A DNA stretch of 64,000 bases from RGIG9115 sp045644665 (GTDB lineage Bacteria > Bacillota > Clostridia > UBA1381). Positions within the stretch are counted from its first letter, which is position 1, and every line of letters starts with the position of its first letter. The translations under genes and the position numbers were made by a program. Below are positions 1-7,730 of the stretch, in pieces. The stretch is from assembly GCA_045644665.1 (NCBI GenBank), contig JAZRHH010000034.1:1-64000 (forward strand). The letters are read 5' to 3'. The notes beneath the pieces are model-generated. The model saw only the letters and a list, made by a program, of their open reading frames with translations. It did no database searches and was not told the origin of the DNA.

Positions 1-423
1 ACCCATAATATCCATCTTGTTAACGTAGATCATACGGGGTACGTTGTAGTCATTAGCCTGACGCCAAACGGTTTCAGACTGGGGTTCAACACCACCCTTT
101 GCGCACATTACGGTTACAGAACCGTCAAGTACACGAAGTGAACGCTGAACCTCAACTGTGAAGTCCACGTGACCCGGTGTGTCGATAATGTTAATTCTCT
201 TACCGTTCCATTGTCAAGTTGTAGCAGCAGATGTGTTTGTGATACCACGCTCTTGCTCCTGAGCCATCCAGTCCATGGTTGCACCACCGTCATGTGTTTC
301 ACCCATTTTATGGTTACGACCTGTATAGAAAAGAATTCTTTCGGTCGTTGTAGTTTTTCCCGCATCTATATGCGCCATGATACCAATATTTCTGGTATTT
401 TCAAGTGAAAAAGCTCTACCCAT
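1..423 (-). CDS. fusA: Elongation factor G, N-terminal part, with an in-frame TGA; cut by the window start
   Basis: EF-G is the GTPase that moves tRNA and mRNA through the ribosome. The frame from 423 down to 1 reads as the EF-G G domain: the P-loop AHIDAGKTT near residues 17-25, switch I with EQERGIT, then DTPGH, ending near VNKMD at the window edge. The ATG at 423 follows AAAGGAGG with 7 bases between. Codon 70 (214-216) is TGA where related proteins have Cys in SAATTCxW, and codon 63 is Asn where Ile is usual (ITITSAATT). The frame continues perfectly after the TGA, so this is a point change and not an indel. It is the last visible gene of the str operon. Either it is a disrupted copy with another fusA elsewhere, or the sequence has base errors here. 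Family assignment is certain; the state of the gene is not. Confidence 0.85.
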
Positions 424-481
424 GTGGTTTCCTCCTTTCAAATGCTAATCAATTTAAGATAGTTTGCCTTTGCAAACCTTA

Positions 482-952
482 TTACCAACGATAGTGAGCA
501 AATGCCTTGTTTGCTTCTGCCATCTTGTGTGTATCTTCTCTCTTCTTGCAAGCTCCGCCGGCACCGTTGAGTGCATCGCAGATTTCGTTTGCAAGTCTTT
601 CTTTCATTGTCTTTTCGTTACGTTCACGTGAGTAACGTGTAAGCCAACGAAGTCCGAGAGTTTGTCTTCTATCAGGACGAACTTCCATAGGAACCTGATA
701 AGTAGCACCGCCGACACGTCTTGCCTTTACTTCGTGAACAGGCATGATGTTTTCAAGAGCTTCGTTGAAAGCTTCAAGTGCTTCTTTACCTGTCTTTTCA
801 GCAACGATTTCAAATGCATCGTATACGATTTTCTGTGCTACACCCTTTTTACCATCGAGCATGATGTTGTTTATAAGCTTTGTAACAACAATGCTGTTGT
901 AGATAGGATCGGGCAGAACCTCTCTTTTCGCAATGTAACCTTTTCTTGGCAC
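482..952 (-). CDS. rpsG: 30S ribosomal protein S7
   Basis: S7 is a primary 16S rRNA binder that organises the 30S head and lies at the E-site exit. The 156-residue product begins (G)PRKGYIAKREVLPDP and matches the family's usual length. I chose the GTG at 952 instead of an ATG 18 bases upstream, because GGAGGG lies 7-8 bases before the GTG and the upstream ATG would add six residues and overlap the ribosome site. It is the third gene of the str operon, 127 bases after rpsL and 58 bases before fusA. A small hairpin (about 998-1018) lies in the rpsL-rpsG gap and has no obvious role. Confidence 0.97.
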   Translation of the reverse strand: MPRKGYIAKREVLPDPIYNSIVVTKLINNIMLDGKKGVAQKIVYDAFEIVAEKTGKEALEAFNEALENIMPVHEVKARRVGGATYQVPMEVRPDRRQTLGLRWLTRYSRERNEKTMKERLANEICDALNGAGGACKKREDTHKMAEANKAFAHYRW

Positions 953-1097
953 AGTACTTCCCTCCTTCATAATTATTAATGAATATCACCGGTACTCAAA
1001 GCAGCCCTTTGCTGCTCCGTTTTGTGCTTACGAATATAGAACAAAGTATAATTCGATATGCACACTTGTGATACTGCTGCATAAAAACTATGCTGCA

Positions 1098-1520
1098 TTA
1101 TTTCTTAGCTTCCTTCGGCTTCTTAGCACCGTACTTAGATCTTGACTGCAAGCGGTTAGCAACGCCCTGAGCATCAAGAGCACCACGGATAATGTGATAT
1201 CTTGTACCAGGAAGGTCACGTACCCTTCCGCCTCTGATAAGAACAACGCTGTGTTCCTGAAGATTGTGGCCGATACCTGGAATGTAAGCTGTTACTTCTA
1301 TACCGTTTGTAAGACGAACTCTGGCAATTTTACGAAGAGCAGAGTTAGGCTTCTTAGGAGTAGATGTTCTAACCGCTGTACAAACGCCTCTCTTTTGTGG
1401 AGAGCTCTTGTCGGACATCTTCTTCTGCAATGAGTTAAGACTCTTTTGCAATGCAGGAGCAGTAGACTTCTTTACTGATGTTTGTCTGCCTTTTCTGACT
1501 AATTGGTTAAATGTTGGCAT
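1098..1520 (-). CDS. rpsL: 30S ribosomal protein S12
   Basis: S12 sits at the decoding centre and is the streptomycin-linked ribosomal protein. The 140-residue product starts MPTFNQLVRKGR and holds the conserved TPKKPNSALRK and RGGRVRDLPGTRYH segments. It carries the short extra stretch after residue 25 that Gram-positive S12 proteins have compared with the Escherichia coli protein. The decoding-loop Lys-Pro-Asn is wild type. It lies in the order L7Ae-like, rpsL, rpsG, fusA, which is the classic str operon, and is preceded by a GGAGG site. Confidence 0.98.
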   Translation of the reverse strand: MPTFNQLVRKGRQTSVKKSTAPALQKSLNSLQKKMSDKSSPQKRGVCTAVRTSTPKKPNSALRKIARVRLTNGIEVTAYIPGIGHNLQEHSVVLIRGGRVRDLPGTRYHIIRGALDAQGVANRLQSRSKYGAKKPKEAKK

Positions 1521-1583
1521 ACCGTATTACACCTCCTCAATTTTAATTTTATATTATTACGCAAAAAAACTTTGCGGAATAAA

Positions 1584-1823
1584 CTAGCACTCACAAGCAC
1601 AGGATGCACCCACATCAATGCCGCACTCCTGTCCCAGTTGTTTCATGGTATCTACATATACGGGTGTAATTCCCGCATCGGCACAAAGGTGTTCTATACT
1701 TGCCTTTAGAAAGTCGTCGCAGTCCTGTGCAAGAAAAACCTTTTTTGCCCTTTTTTCTGATATTGCCTTTTTGACCTGTTTCAAACCGACCATAAGAGAC
1801 GATTGTCCCGATAGTAAAGTCAT
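1584..1823 (-). CDS. L7Ae-like RNA-binding ribosomal protein (YbxF type)
   Basis: Small (79 residues) member of the bacterial L7Ae/L30e family, which binds kink-turn RNA. The family signs are the GLKQVKKAISEKRAKKVFLAQD segment in the first half and ITPVYVDTMKQLGQECGIDVGASC in the second. The protein ends in a cysteine-rich CACEC tail. In Firmicutes this gene sits between rpoC and rpsL; here it is the first gene of the operon, directly behind a promoter at 1891-1919, and rpoC is absent upstream. GGAGG lies 8-9 bases before the ATG. Confidence 0.9.
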   Translation of the reverse strand: MTLLSGQSSLMVGLKQVKKAISEKRAKKVFLAQDCDDFLKASIEHLCADAGITPVYVDTMKQLGQECGIDVGASCACEC

Positions 1824-1890
1824 TACCTGTCAACCTCCACGTCTGTGTAAAACTAAGCAAAATAATACCGATTAAACGATAACCTTTAGT

Positions 1891-1919
1891 ATTATACCCT
1901 TTAAAGTTTTTTTTGTCAA
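1891..1919 (-). promoter_or_regulatory. Sigma-A promoter of the str operon
   Basis: On the minus strand TTGACA (1919-1914) and TATAAT (1896-1891) are both perfect consensus with exactly 17 bases between. It lies about 70 bases upstream of the L7Ae-like gene and explains how the str genes are expressed without rpoBC in front. Confidence 0.88.
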
Positions 1920-2095
1920 GGAAAATATGACGTTTTTATCGCCTTTTCTATCTTTTTTGTATTATAGAACAACAAAGCTCCCTCATTTTGTCCTGCCGTC
2001 AGCAAAATATACAAAAGAAGTGGCTATTATATAGGTAGAGCACGTGTTTAGAGATATGCAGAAAGTGACAAAATTATTAAATTTTGATAAAACTA

Positions 2096-2124
2096 TTGAA
2101 AATGACAGTGGAGTATAGTAGAAT
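2096..2124 (+). promoter_or_regulatory. Sigma-A promoter of the rdgB operon
   Basis: TTGAAA (2096-2101), 17 bases, TAGAAT (2119-2124). It lies about 35 bases before the rdgB start. The rest of the 1824-2158 gap holds only the divergent str promoter; nothing else is evident. Confidence 0.65.
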
Positions 2125-2158
2125 ATAGGTAATTGTAATACAAAAGGAAATAAAAAAT

Positions 2159-2752
2159 ATGGAAATTATTTTAGCAACAAAAAATCAGGGAAAAGTACGG
2201 GAAATGGCGGATATTCTGGGAAAATTCGGCATAACCGTTATATCCCAGAAGGACGCAGGAATAGACGTGGAAGTGGAGGAAACAGGCAGCACCTTTGAGG
2301 AAAATGCAGAGATAAAGGCAAGAGCCGTTTCCATGCTTTGTTCATCTCCTGTTCTGGCAGATGATTCGGGACTTTGCATAGAAGCCCTTGGCGGAAAGCC
2401 GGGAATATACTCTGCCCGCTACGGCGGTGAAAAACTTCCATATCCGGAGAAAATAAAAAGCATACTCATGGAAATTGAAGATGCAAAGACCCGTGATGCA
2501 TATTTTGAATGTGCCATGGTCCTTGTATTTCCTGACGGAAAGAAAATATCTGCAACCGGCAGAGTCTGCGGCAGTATCCTGAAAGAGCCACAGGGGACGG
2601 GAGGCTTTGGATATGACAGCATATTCTACAGTCCTGAAATAGAAAAATCCTTCGGCGAAGCAACCGAGGAAGAAAAAAATATGATAAGTCACAGAGGACG
2701 TGCCCTTGAGGAGCTTTGTGATATACTTGTAAAAAAAGGAGTAGTGAAATAA
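2159..2752 (+). CDS. rdgB: XTP/dITP diphosphatase (RdgB/HAM1)
   Basis: Hydrolyses non-canonical purine triphosphates (XTP, dITP, ITP) to the monophosphate and pyrophosphate, keeping them out of DNA and RNA. The 197-residue protein has the HAM1 motifs: ATKNQGKVRE at the N terminus (substrate-binding loop), ADDSGL near residue 70 with the catalytic Asp pair, GIYSARYGG, and the C-terminal GFGYDSIF and SHRGRAL. First gene of a tightly packed run with the DUF6106-like gene and nnr, behind a promoter at 2096-2124. Confidence 0.96.
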   Translation: MEIILATKNQGKVREMADILGKFGITVISQKDAGIDVEVEETGSTFEENAEIKARAVSMLCSSPVLADDSGLCIEALGGKPGIYSARYGGEKLPYPEKIKSILMEIEDAKTRDAYFECAMVLVFPDGKKISATGRVCGSILKEPQGTGGFGYDSIFYSPEIEKSFGEATEEEKNMISHRGRALEELCDILVKKGVVK

Positions 2753-2753
2753 A

Positions 2754-3263
2754 ATGGATTTATTTATGGAGCATATTGTTAAACACAAAAGACAAACAAA
2801 GGATTACGTAGCCATTGCACTGTCAGTTCTTTTGGGTATGGTTCTTTTATTCTTTTCACCGATTATACTAACTATACAGTTTCTTGCATCACTTTGGCTT
2901 CTTGTGGTAGCAGGTATATTTTTTCTTGTATTCTTTTTAATAAAGCGTACAGATATAGAATTTGAATACATTCTTACAAACAAAGAATTTGATATTGACA
3001 GGATAACAGCAAAGAGCAGAAGAAAAAGAATTTTCACAATAGATTTTTCCGTAGTTGATATATGTGCTCCTGTTTCCACTCACAAAAGCGAGTTTGCAAG
3101 ACAGGCATATAAAACCCTGGACTGTACCGGCATGGGTGAGGGAGAAATTTATTTTGTTGATATAACTTCCGAAACAGGCGTAACCCGCGTTTTGATTGAG
3201 CCACCGGTAGAATTTATAGAAAATGTAAAAAGATATAACCCATCAAAAATATTTACAGCTTAA
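2754..3263 (+). CDS. DUF6106-like membrane protein
   Basis: A 169-residue protein with two adjacent hydrophobic segments (about residues 20-40 and 43-62) followed by a soluble domain of about 100 residues that starts FEYILTNKEFDIDRI. This layout resembles proteins annotated DUF6106 in Clostridia; no function is known and I infer none. The start lies 2 bases after the rdgB stop and uses an AAAGGAG inside the rdgB end, so translation is probably coupled. It was co-inherited with rdgB and nnr here. Confidence 0.75.
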   Translation: MDLFMEHIVKHKRQTKDYVAIALSVLLGMVLLFFSPIILTIQFLASLWLLVVAGIFFLVFFLIKRTDIEFEYILTNKEFDIDRITAKSRRKRIFTIDFSVVDICAPVSTHKSEFARQAYKTLDCTGMGEGEIYFVDITSETGVTRVLIEPPVEFIENVKRYNPSKIFTA

Positions 3264-3277
3264 TTATAGGTGATTTA

Positions 3278-4801
3278 ATGTATAGAGTATGTACAGCGCA
3301 GCAGATGCGTGATGCAGACAAGGTTTCTATAGAAAGAGCAGGAATACCGGGCATTGTCCTTATGGAAAATGCGGCTCGTGGCTGTGTTGACGAGCTACTG
3401 CGGGATTTTCCTGATATAAACAAAAAGAGCGTTGCGTGCTTTTGCGGCAAAGGAAACAACGGCGGTGACGGACTTGCAATTGCAAGACTTCTTTCACGCC
3501 GTGGCTGCAGGGTAACTGTATTTCTTACTCATGGCGATAGCTTTAAGGGTGACGCTCTTATAAACAGAGAAATAATAAATTACATGAACTGTAAAATCTG
3601 CCACGTTCCTGAAAATATCTCTGATGTGGTACACAGCTTTGATATAATAGTTGATGCAATTTTTGGAACAGGAATGTACGGAGATGTGGATGACGAAACA
3701 TTTTCTCTTATCTCAGCTATAAATGAATCGGGGAAATATGTTCTGAGTGTTGACATTCCAAGCGGAATATCGGCAGATACAGGTGAAATATGCGGAGCCT
3801 GCATAAACGCTGCAAAGACAGTAACCTTTGGGGCGTATAAGACAGGCTTTCTTTTATTTCCGGGATGTGATTATACAGGAGAGGTTGTTGTGTGTGACAT
3901 ATGCACACCGGACTTTGTACTTGATGATATTAATAAGTTTGTAACGGACAGAGATTTTGTAGAAAAAAATCTTCCAAAGCGTACCAAAAACTCACAAAAA
4001 GGGGACTACGGAAAGGTACTCATAATCGGCGGAAGAGTTGGAATGACAGGAGCGCCTGTCATGGCGGCAGAAGCGGCACTTCGTATGGGTGCAGGACTTG
4101 TAACCGTTGGCGTGTGCAAAAGCCTTAACAGCATCTTAGAGGAAAAGCTGACAGAAGCAATGACATACCCTCTGGCTGATGCGGACGGGCACCTTTCAAG
4201 AGATGCAGCAAGTCAGATAAAGAGGCTTATGGAGCGTGCAGACGCAGTTTTGTTTGGACCGGGAGCAGGCACCTCGGAAGATGTGTATGAGCTTCTTAAG
4301 GTGGTTATGGAAAACTGCAGCGTACCGCTTATAATTGATGCAGACGGACTAAACGTCCTATCAAATCATACAGAGCTTATGGAAAAATGTAGCTGTAGCC
4401 TTATTTTTACGCCTCATGAGATGGAAATGAGCAGGCTTTTAAAGACTGAACTTTCGGAGGTTACGGAAAACAGGATTGGAATCTCTTACAGATATGCACA
4501 GGATAATGGGGTAACATTAATTTTAAAAGGACATCATACAATTGTAACAGCCGAGGACGGAACGCAATATATTAATATTACAGGCAACCCCGGCCTTGCC
4601 ACGGGCGGAAGTGGAGATGTGCTTGCAGGAATGGTTGCGGCTCTTGCCGCAAGAGGACTAAAAGCAGATGTTGCCGCAGCGGTGGCTGTATATCTTCATG
4701 GAAAAAGCGGCGATATTGCAGCGAAAAATTTAGGAGAAGACAGTTTAATTGCAACAGATATTATAAAATATTTACCCGATGCAATTATACATAACAGGTA
4801 A
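3278..4801 (+). CDS. nnr: Bifunctional NAD(P)HX epimerase / ADP-dependent NAD(P)HX dehydratase
   Basis: Repairs damaged (hydrated) NADH and NADPH. The N-terminal YjeF domain (about residues 1-215; AQQMRDADK, GKGNNGGDGLAIARLL, DAIFGTG) is the epimerase. The C-terminal ribokinase-like domain (about 230-500; KGDYGKVLIIGG, GPGAG, and GNPGLATGGSGDVLAGM near residue 435) is the ADP-dependent dehydratase. Length 507 is normal for the fused form. It follows the DUF6106-like gene by 14 bases with an AGGTGAT ribosome site. Confidence 0.96.
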   Translation: MYRVCTAQQMRDADKVSIERAGIPGIVLMENAARGCVDELLRDFPDINKKSVACFCGKGNNGGDGLAIARLLSRRGCRVTVFLTHGDSFKGDALINREIINYMNCKICHVPENISDVVHSFDIIVDAIFGTGMYGDVDDETFSLISAINESGKYVLSVDIPSGISADTGEICGACINAAKTVTFGAYKTGFLLFPGCDYTGEVVVCDICTPDFVLDDINKFVTDRDFVEKNLPKRTKNSQKGDYGKVLIIGGRVGMTGAPVMAAEAALRMGAGLVTVGVCKSLNSILEEKLTEAMTYPLADADGHLSRDAASQIKRLMERADAVLFGPGAGTSEDVYELLKVVMENCSVPLIIDADGLNVLSNHTELMEKCSCSLIFTPHEMEMSRLLKTELSEVTENRIGISYRYAQDNGVTLILKGHHTIVTAEDGTQYINITGNPGLATGGSGDVLAGMVAALAARGLKADVAAAVAVYLHGKSGDIAAKNLGEDSLIATDIIKYLPDAIIHNR

Positions 4802-4855
4802 TATTTACTTGTAGAAAATAAAAAGTATTTATGCTATAATAACAGAGGTTAGTTT

Positions 4856-6010
4856 ATGAGAACATGGGCAGAAATAAACATAGATGCACTTATTTCCAAT
4901 TTCAGAGAAATAAGACGCGTTACAGATAAAAATTCTAAAATCATGGCAATCGTTAAAGCTGATGCATACGGACATGGTTTTTTGGAGGTTGCTAAAGCCC
5001 TTGTAAAAGAGGGTGCAGATGCTTTTGGTGTTGCTCTCATTGAGGAGGCAATGCAGCTTAGAAACAGCGGTTTTGAACAGCCAATACTGGTACTTGGCTC
5101 CATTCCTGAAGAAGATTATCAGGAGGCAATAGAAAATAATATTTCCCTCACGGTATTTTCCATGGAAACTGCCATGAAACTTTCCGGCATAGCACAAAAG
5201 TGCGGAAAAATTGCCAAAATTCATATAAAGCTTGATACGGGAATGTCACGTCTTGGCTATGTAATAGGCGATGAAAACGAAAGTGTCGTAGAAGAAGTAC
5301 TTGAAATTTCAAAGCTTCCCGGTGTAAAAATTGAGGGAGTATTTTCTCATTTTTCAACCTCTGATGAAGAAGATAAAAGCTACACACTTATGCAGCTTGA
5401 AAGGTTTAAGAGTGTATGCGATACTCTTAAGAAAAAAGGACTTTTGGATATTATATGCCATATTGCAAACAGCGGAGCAATTATAATGTATCCGGACTCT
5501 CACATGGATATGGTGCGTCCGGGAGTTATCCTATACGGACTTTATCCGTCAAATGATGTAGATAAAACGAAGCTTCCTTTAACACCCGTTATGACATTAA
5601 AAACAAAAATAACCCACATAAAAACCCTGGGAAAAGGACGTGGAATCAGCTACGGAAAAGAGTACATAACCGATGGACCAACAAAGGTTGCAACAGTTCC
5701 AATCGGTTATGCTGACGGATACGTTAGGTCGACAGCGAAAGAAGGAATGATGCTGGTTTCAGGGCAAAAAGTAAGAATTTTGGGAAGAATTTGCATGGAT
5801 CAATGTATGATTGATGTGACAGATGTCAATAATATCAATGTAGGTGATGAAGTAATTGTCTTCTCTGACAAAGAAATCCTTGCAGATGATGTTGCAAAAT
5901 GGACTAGCACAATCAATTATGAGGTAGTTTGCCTCGTGTCGAAACGTATCCCCAGAGTATATATAAAAAACGGGGAGGCGGTAGGAAAGCTTAACTTTTT
6001 AAAAAGCTAA
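4856..6010 (+). CDS. alr: Alanine racemase
   Basis: PLP enzyme that interconverts L- and D-alanine for peptidoglycan. The PLP lysine is K34 in AIVKADAYGHG; the catalytic Tyr of the second half is in GISYGKEYIT; ICMDQCMIDVT is the C-terminal landmark. Length 384 is standard. It is followed by the toxin-antitoxin pair at 6068-6558, the same alr-antitoxin-ndoA order as in Bacillus subtilis. Confidence 0.97.
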   Translation: MRTWAEINIDALISNFREIRRVTDKNSKIMAIVKADAYGHGFLEVAKALVKEGADAFGVALIEEAMQLRNSGFEQPILVLGSIPEEDYQEAIENNISLTVFSMETAMKLSGIAQKCGKIAKIHIKLDTGMSRLGYVIGDENESVVEEVLEISKLPGVKIEGVFSHFSTSDEEDKSYTLMQLERFKSVCDTLKKKGLLDIICHIANSGAIIMYPDSHMDMVRPGVILYGLYPSNDVDKTKLPLTPVMTLKTKITHIKTLGKGRGISYGKEYITDGPTKVATVPIGYADGYVRSTAKEGMMLVSGQKVRILGRICMDQCMIDVTDVNNINVGDEVIVFSDKEILADDVAKWTSTINYEVVCLVSKRIPRVYIKNGEAVGKLNFLKS

Positions 6011-6067
6011 AAAATTGTATTAACGCCATGAAAATATCATTTTTTTGAAACAGGGGGCCTGATTGCT

Positions 6068-6208
6068 TTGTCAAAGGAAAAAGAAGAACAGCTTAAACAA
6101 GGCTACACGGAAATGGCAGAGCTAAATCAGATACTTGCAGAAGAAGGCATTGTATCGGATAACGAAGCTTTGACCGGCTCGGAGGAAAAACTGATGGAGA
6201 GTGAGTAG
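6068..6208 (+). CDS. Small antitoxin candidate upstream of MazF
   Basis: A 46-residue ORF starting with TTG at 6068, with AGGGGG 9 bases upstream. The product is highly acidic and charged (LSKEKEEQLKQGYTEMAEL at the start, EEKLMESE at the end). Its stop TAG shares one base with the GTG start of the mazF-like gene, which points to coupled translation. Position and size are those of a toxin-neutralising peptide, but there is no visible ribbon-helix-helix or AbrB DNA-binding domain of the kind EndoAI or MazE has. The role is inferred from context only. Confidence 0.7.
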   Translation: MSKEKEEQLKQGYTEMAELNQILAEEGIVSDNEALTGSEEKLMESE

Positions 6209-6558
6209 TGGTGATTGTAAAAAGAGGAGATATCTATTATGCTGACCTAAGCCCTGTGGTAGGCTCGGAACAAGGCGGCATAAGACCTGTTCTGATAATT
6301 CAGAACGATGTCGGCAACAAGTACAGTCCAACGGTTATTGCGGCAGCTATAACAAGCCGCATTAACAAGGCAAAAATGCCGACACATATCGAACTTTCGG
6401 CACAGGATTACGGACTTAGTAAAGACTCCGTTATTCTTACCGAACAGATAAGAACTCTTGACAAGAAACGACTCAGAGAAAAAATCGGCAGGCTTGATGA
6501 TAAGCTCATGCTTAAGGTAGATGAGGCACTTTATATAAGCTTCGGACTTCACCAGTAA
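6208..6558 (+). CDS. ndoA: MazF/NdoA-type endoribonuclease toxin
   Basis: Sequence-specific mRNA interferase of the PemK/MazF family. The 116-residue protein opens KRGDIYYADLSPVVGSEQGG and has RPVLIIQND, the catalytic-site stretch AAITSRINKAKMPTH, and SVILTEQIRTLDKKRL, which closely follow Bacillus NdoA. The GTG at 6208 overlaps the stop of the small upstream ORF; a second GTG at 6211 is equally possible. A strong hairpin terminator follows at 6593. Confidence 0.95.
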   Translation: MVIVKRGDIYYADLSPVVGSEQGGIRPVLIIQNDVGNKYSPTVIAAAITSRINKAKMPTHIELSAQDYGLSKDSVILTEQIRTLDKKRLREKIGRLDDKLMLKVDEALYISFGLHQ

Positions 6559-6592
6559 AAGGAGTGGGAATATCCTTATGAGAAAAAGTTCA

Positions 6593-6630
6593 AAAGACTC
6601 GTATTGTACATACAATACGAGTCTTTTTAT
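6593..6630 (+). terminator. Intrinsic terminator after ndoA
   Basis: A perfect 16-bp inverted repeat (6593-6608 with 6611-6626, 2 bases between) followed by TTTT. It closes the alr-antitoxin-ndoA unit and sits directly against repeat copy A. Confidence 0.85.
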
Positions 6631-6870
6631 AGGGAATGTTTAAAAATGCACAGATCGTTCAATGGCATTTATTAATCATTTATAAGTTTAAGCCTGTAAG
6701 CTATTGTGGAAATCCGCAGACTGCGGATTTCTTTTTACTTTATGCCATTGAACTATGAACTCAACAAACCTCTCGGCGTATAAACATACGCCTTCGGGCA
6801 AGGTATTATGCGTCTTACTCCGCATAATACTTTGTTTCGTCCATTCTGCACTATTTTTAATTCATTCCCT
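6631..6870. repeat. Structured interspersed repeat, copy A
   Basis: A 240-bp element whose ends are inverted copies (AGGGAATG at 6631, CATTCCCT at 6863-6870) with further partial matches inside (TTTAAAAAT and GCACAGA). It matches copy B at 21383-21701 at both ends and in a central block. Internal structure: a 12-bp long-range stem (6657-6668 with 6742-6753), a hairpin with T-tract (6709-6731), a GGCGTAT/ATACGCC hairpin (6775-6792) followed by TTCGGG, and a 10-bp hairpin (6803-6830) before GTTTCGTCC. No ORF of its own and no target-site duplication I can see. It fills the gap between ndoA and the PHP gene. Confidence 0.8.
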
Positions 6871-6950
6871 TGGTTTGAGAGACGCCTTTATGAGAGCAGC
6901 AAATAAATTTACAATTTATATTAAATTTTTTTTAATAATTTTTCACATTG

Positions 6951-6979
6951 TTGATTTTTACTCTATTTCATGGTATAGT
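6951..6979 (+). promoter_or_regulatory. Promoter of the PHP gene
   Basis: TTGATT (6951-6956), 17 bases, TATAGT (6974-6979) with an extended TGG just before the -10. It lies downstream of repeat copy A and 24 bases before the TTG start. Confidence 0.65.
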
Positions 6980-7002
6980 AAGATAGAAAAGGTGGGTTTA
7001 AA

Positions 7003-7713
7003 TTGGACAAAATAAAAGAAAAACTATTAAAAAAATATCCATACAGCTATGAGCTTCATGCACATTCTTCTCCTGTAAGTACGTGCTCTGATTTTCCATA
7101 TGACAAGTTTACAGACACCTTTATAGAGGACGGCTTTGACGGGGTTGTTCTTACTAACCACTTAACGCCCAAGCAGCTTGATTTATATGGGTCTTGTGAG
7201 GCAGCTGCAGAGTTTTATCTTGAGGACTACAGGAAGATAAAAGAATATGCAGGAGACAGACTGTCAGTCAGTCTTGGAGTTGAGATAAAATTCAGGGAAA
7301 ATGGTAATGAATACCTTGTCTACGGGATTTGTGAGGACGACATTCCAAGGATTTATTCATATATTGATAAGGGGATAGATGTGTTTTATAAGGAGTTTAA
7401 AAATGACTCCAATGTTATAATTCAGGCACATCCTTTAAGACCAAATAATGAACATGCAAACCCTGACAGCCTTGACGGAATAGAGGTTTATAACTTTCAT
7501 CCTCACCACAATGCACAAATTTCTGCTGTGGCAGAGTATGCAAAAAAACAAAATAAACTTATAACAGGCGGAATAGATTTTCATCACGAATATCAAAGAA
7601 AGCTGTCTGTGCTCCGGTGCAAAAAAGTACCAAAGGATTCCTATGAAGCGGCAGAGCTTATAAAATCAGGTGATTTTATATTCCTTTTAAACGGAGCAAT
7701 AGTATTACCATAA
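7003..7713 (+). CDS. PHP-domain metal-dependent phosphoesterase
   Basis: Polymerase and histidinol phosphatase (PHP) fold hydrolase of 236 residues; such enzymes split phosphate esters with two or three metals. Visible motifs are YELHAHSSPVSTC near residue 16, VVLTNH, GVEIKF, IIQAHPLRPNN, and GGIDFHHE near residue 190, which supply His/Asp/Glu metal ligands. Start is TTG at 7003 behind AAAGGTGGG. The substrate is unknown. It begins a run with the flavoprotein and potABC genes, which may be one transcript. Confidence 0.85.
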   Translation: MDKIKEKLLKKYPYSYELHAHSSPVSTCSDFPYDKFTDTFIEDGFDGVVLTNHLTPKQLDLYGSCEAAAEFYLEDYRKIKEYAGDRLSVSLGVEIKFRENGNEYLVYGICEDDIPRIYSYIDKGIDVFYKEFKNDSNVIIQAHPLRPNNEHANPDSLDGIEVYNFHPHHNAQISAVAEYAKKQNKLITGGIDFHHEYQRKLSVLRCKKVPKDSYEAAELIKSGDFIFLLNGAIVLP

Positions 7714-7730
7714 AAAAGAGGTGATTGTAT

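Noticed and set aside
214..216. Genome-wide TGA recoding or selenocysteine in fusA
   Set aside because: TGA ends several intact genes normally (28611-28613, 51933-51935), and no convincing insertion hairpin follows the codon.
4832..4840. TGCTATAAT, an extended -10 upstream of alr
   Set aside because: A start there would fall on the ribosome site and leave about 9 bases of leader; the -35 is poor.
6755..7015. Plus-strand ORF of 86 codons across repeat copy A and the PHP promoter
   Set aside because: It has no ribosome site, runs through hairpins and promoter, and overlaps the PHP gene start.
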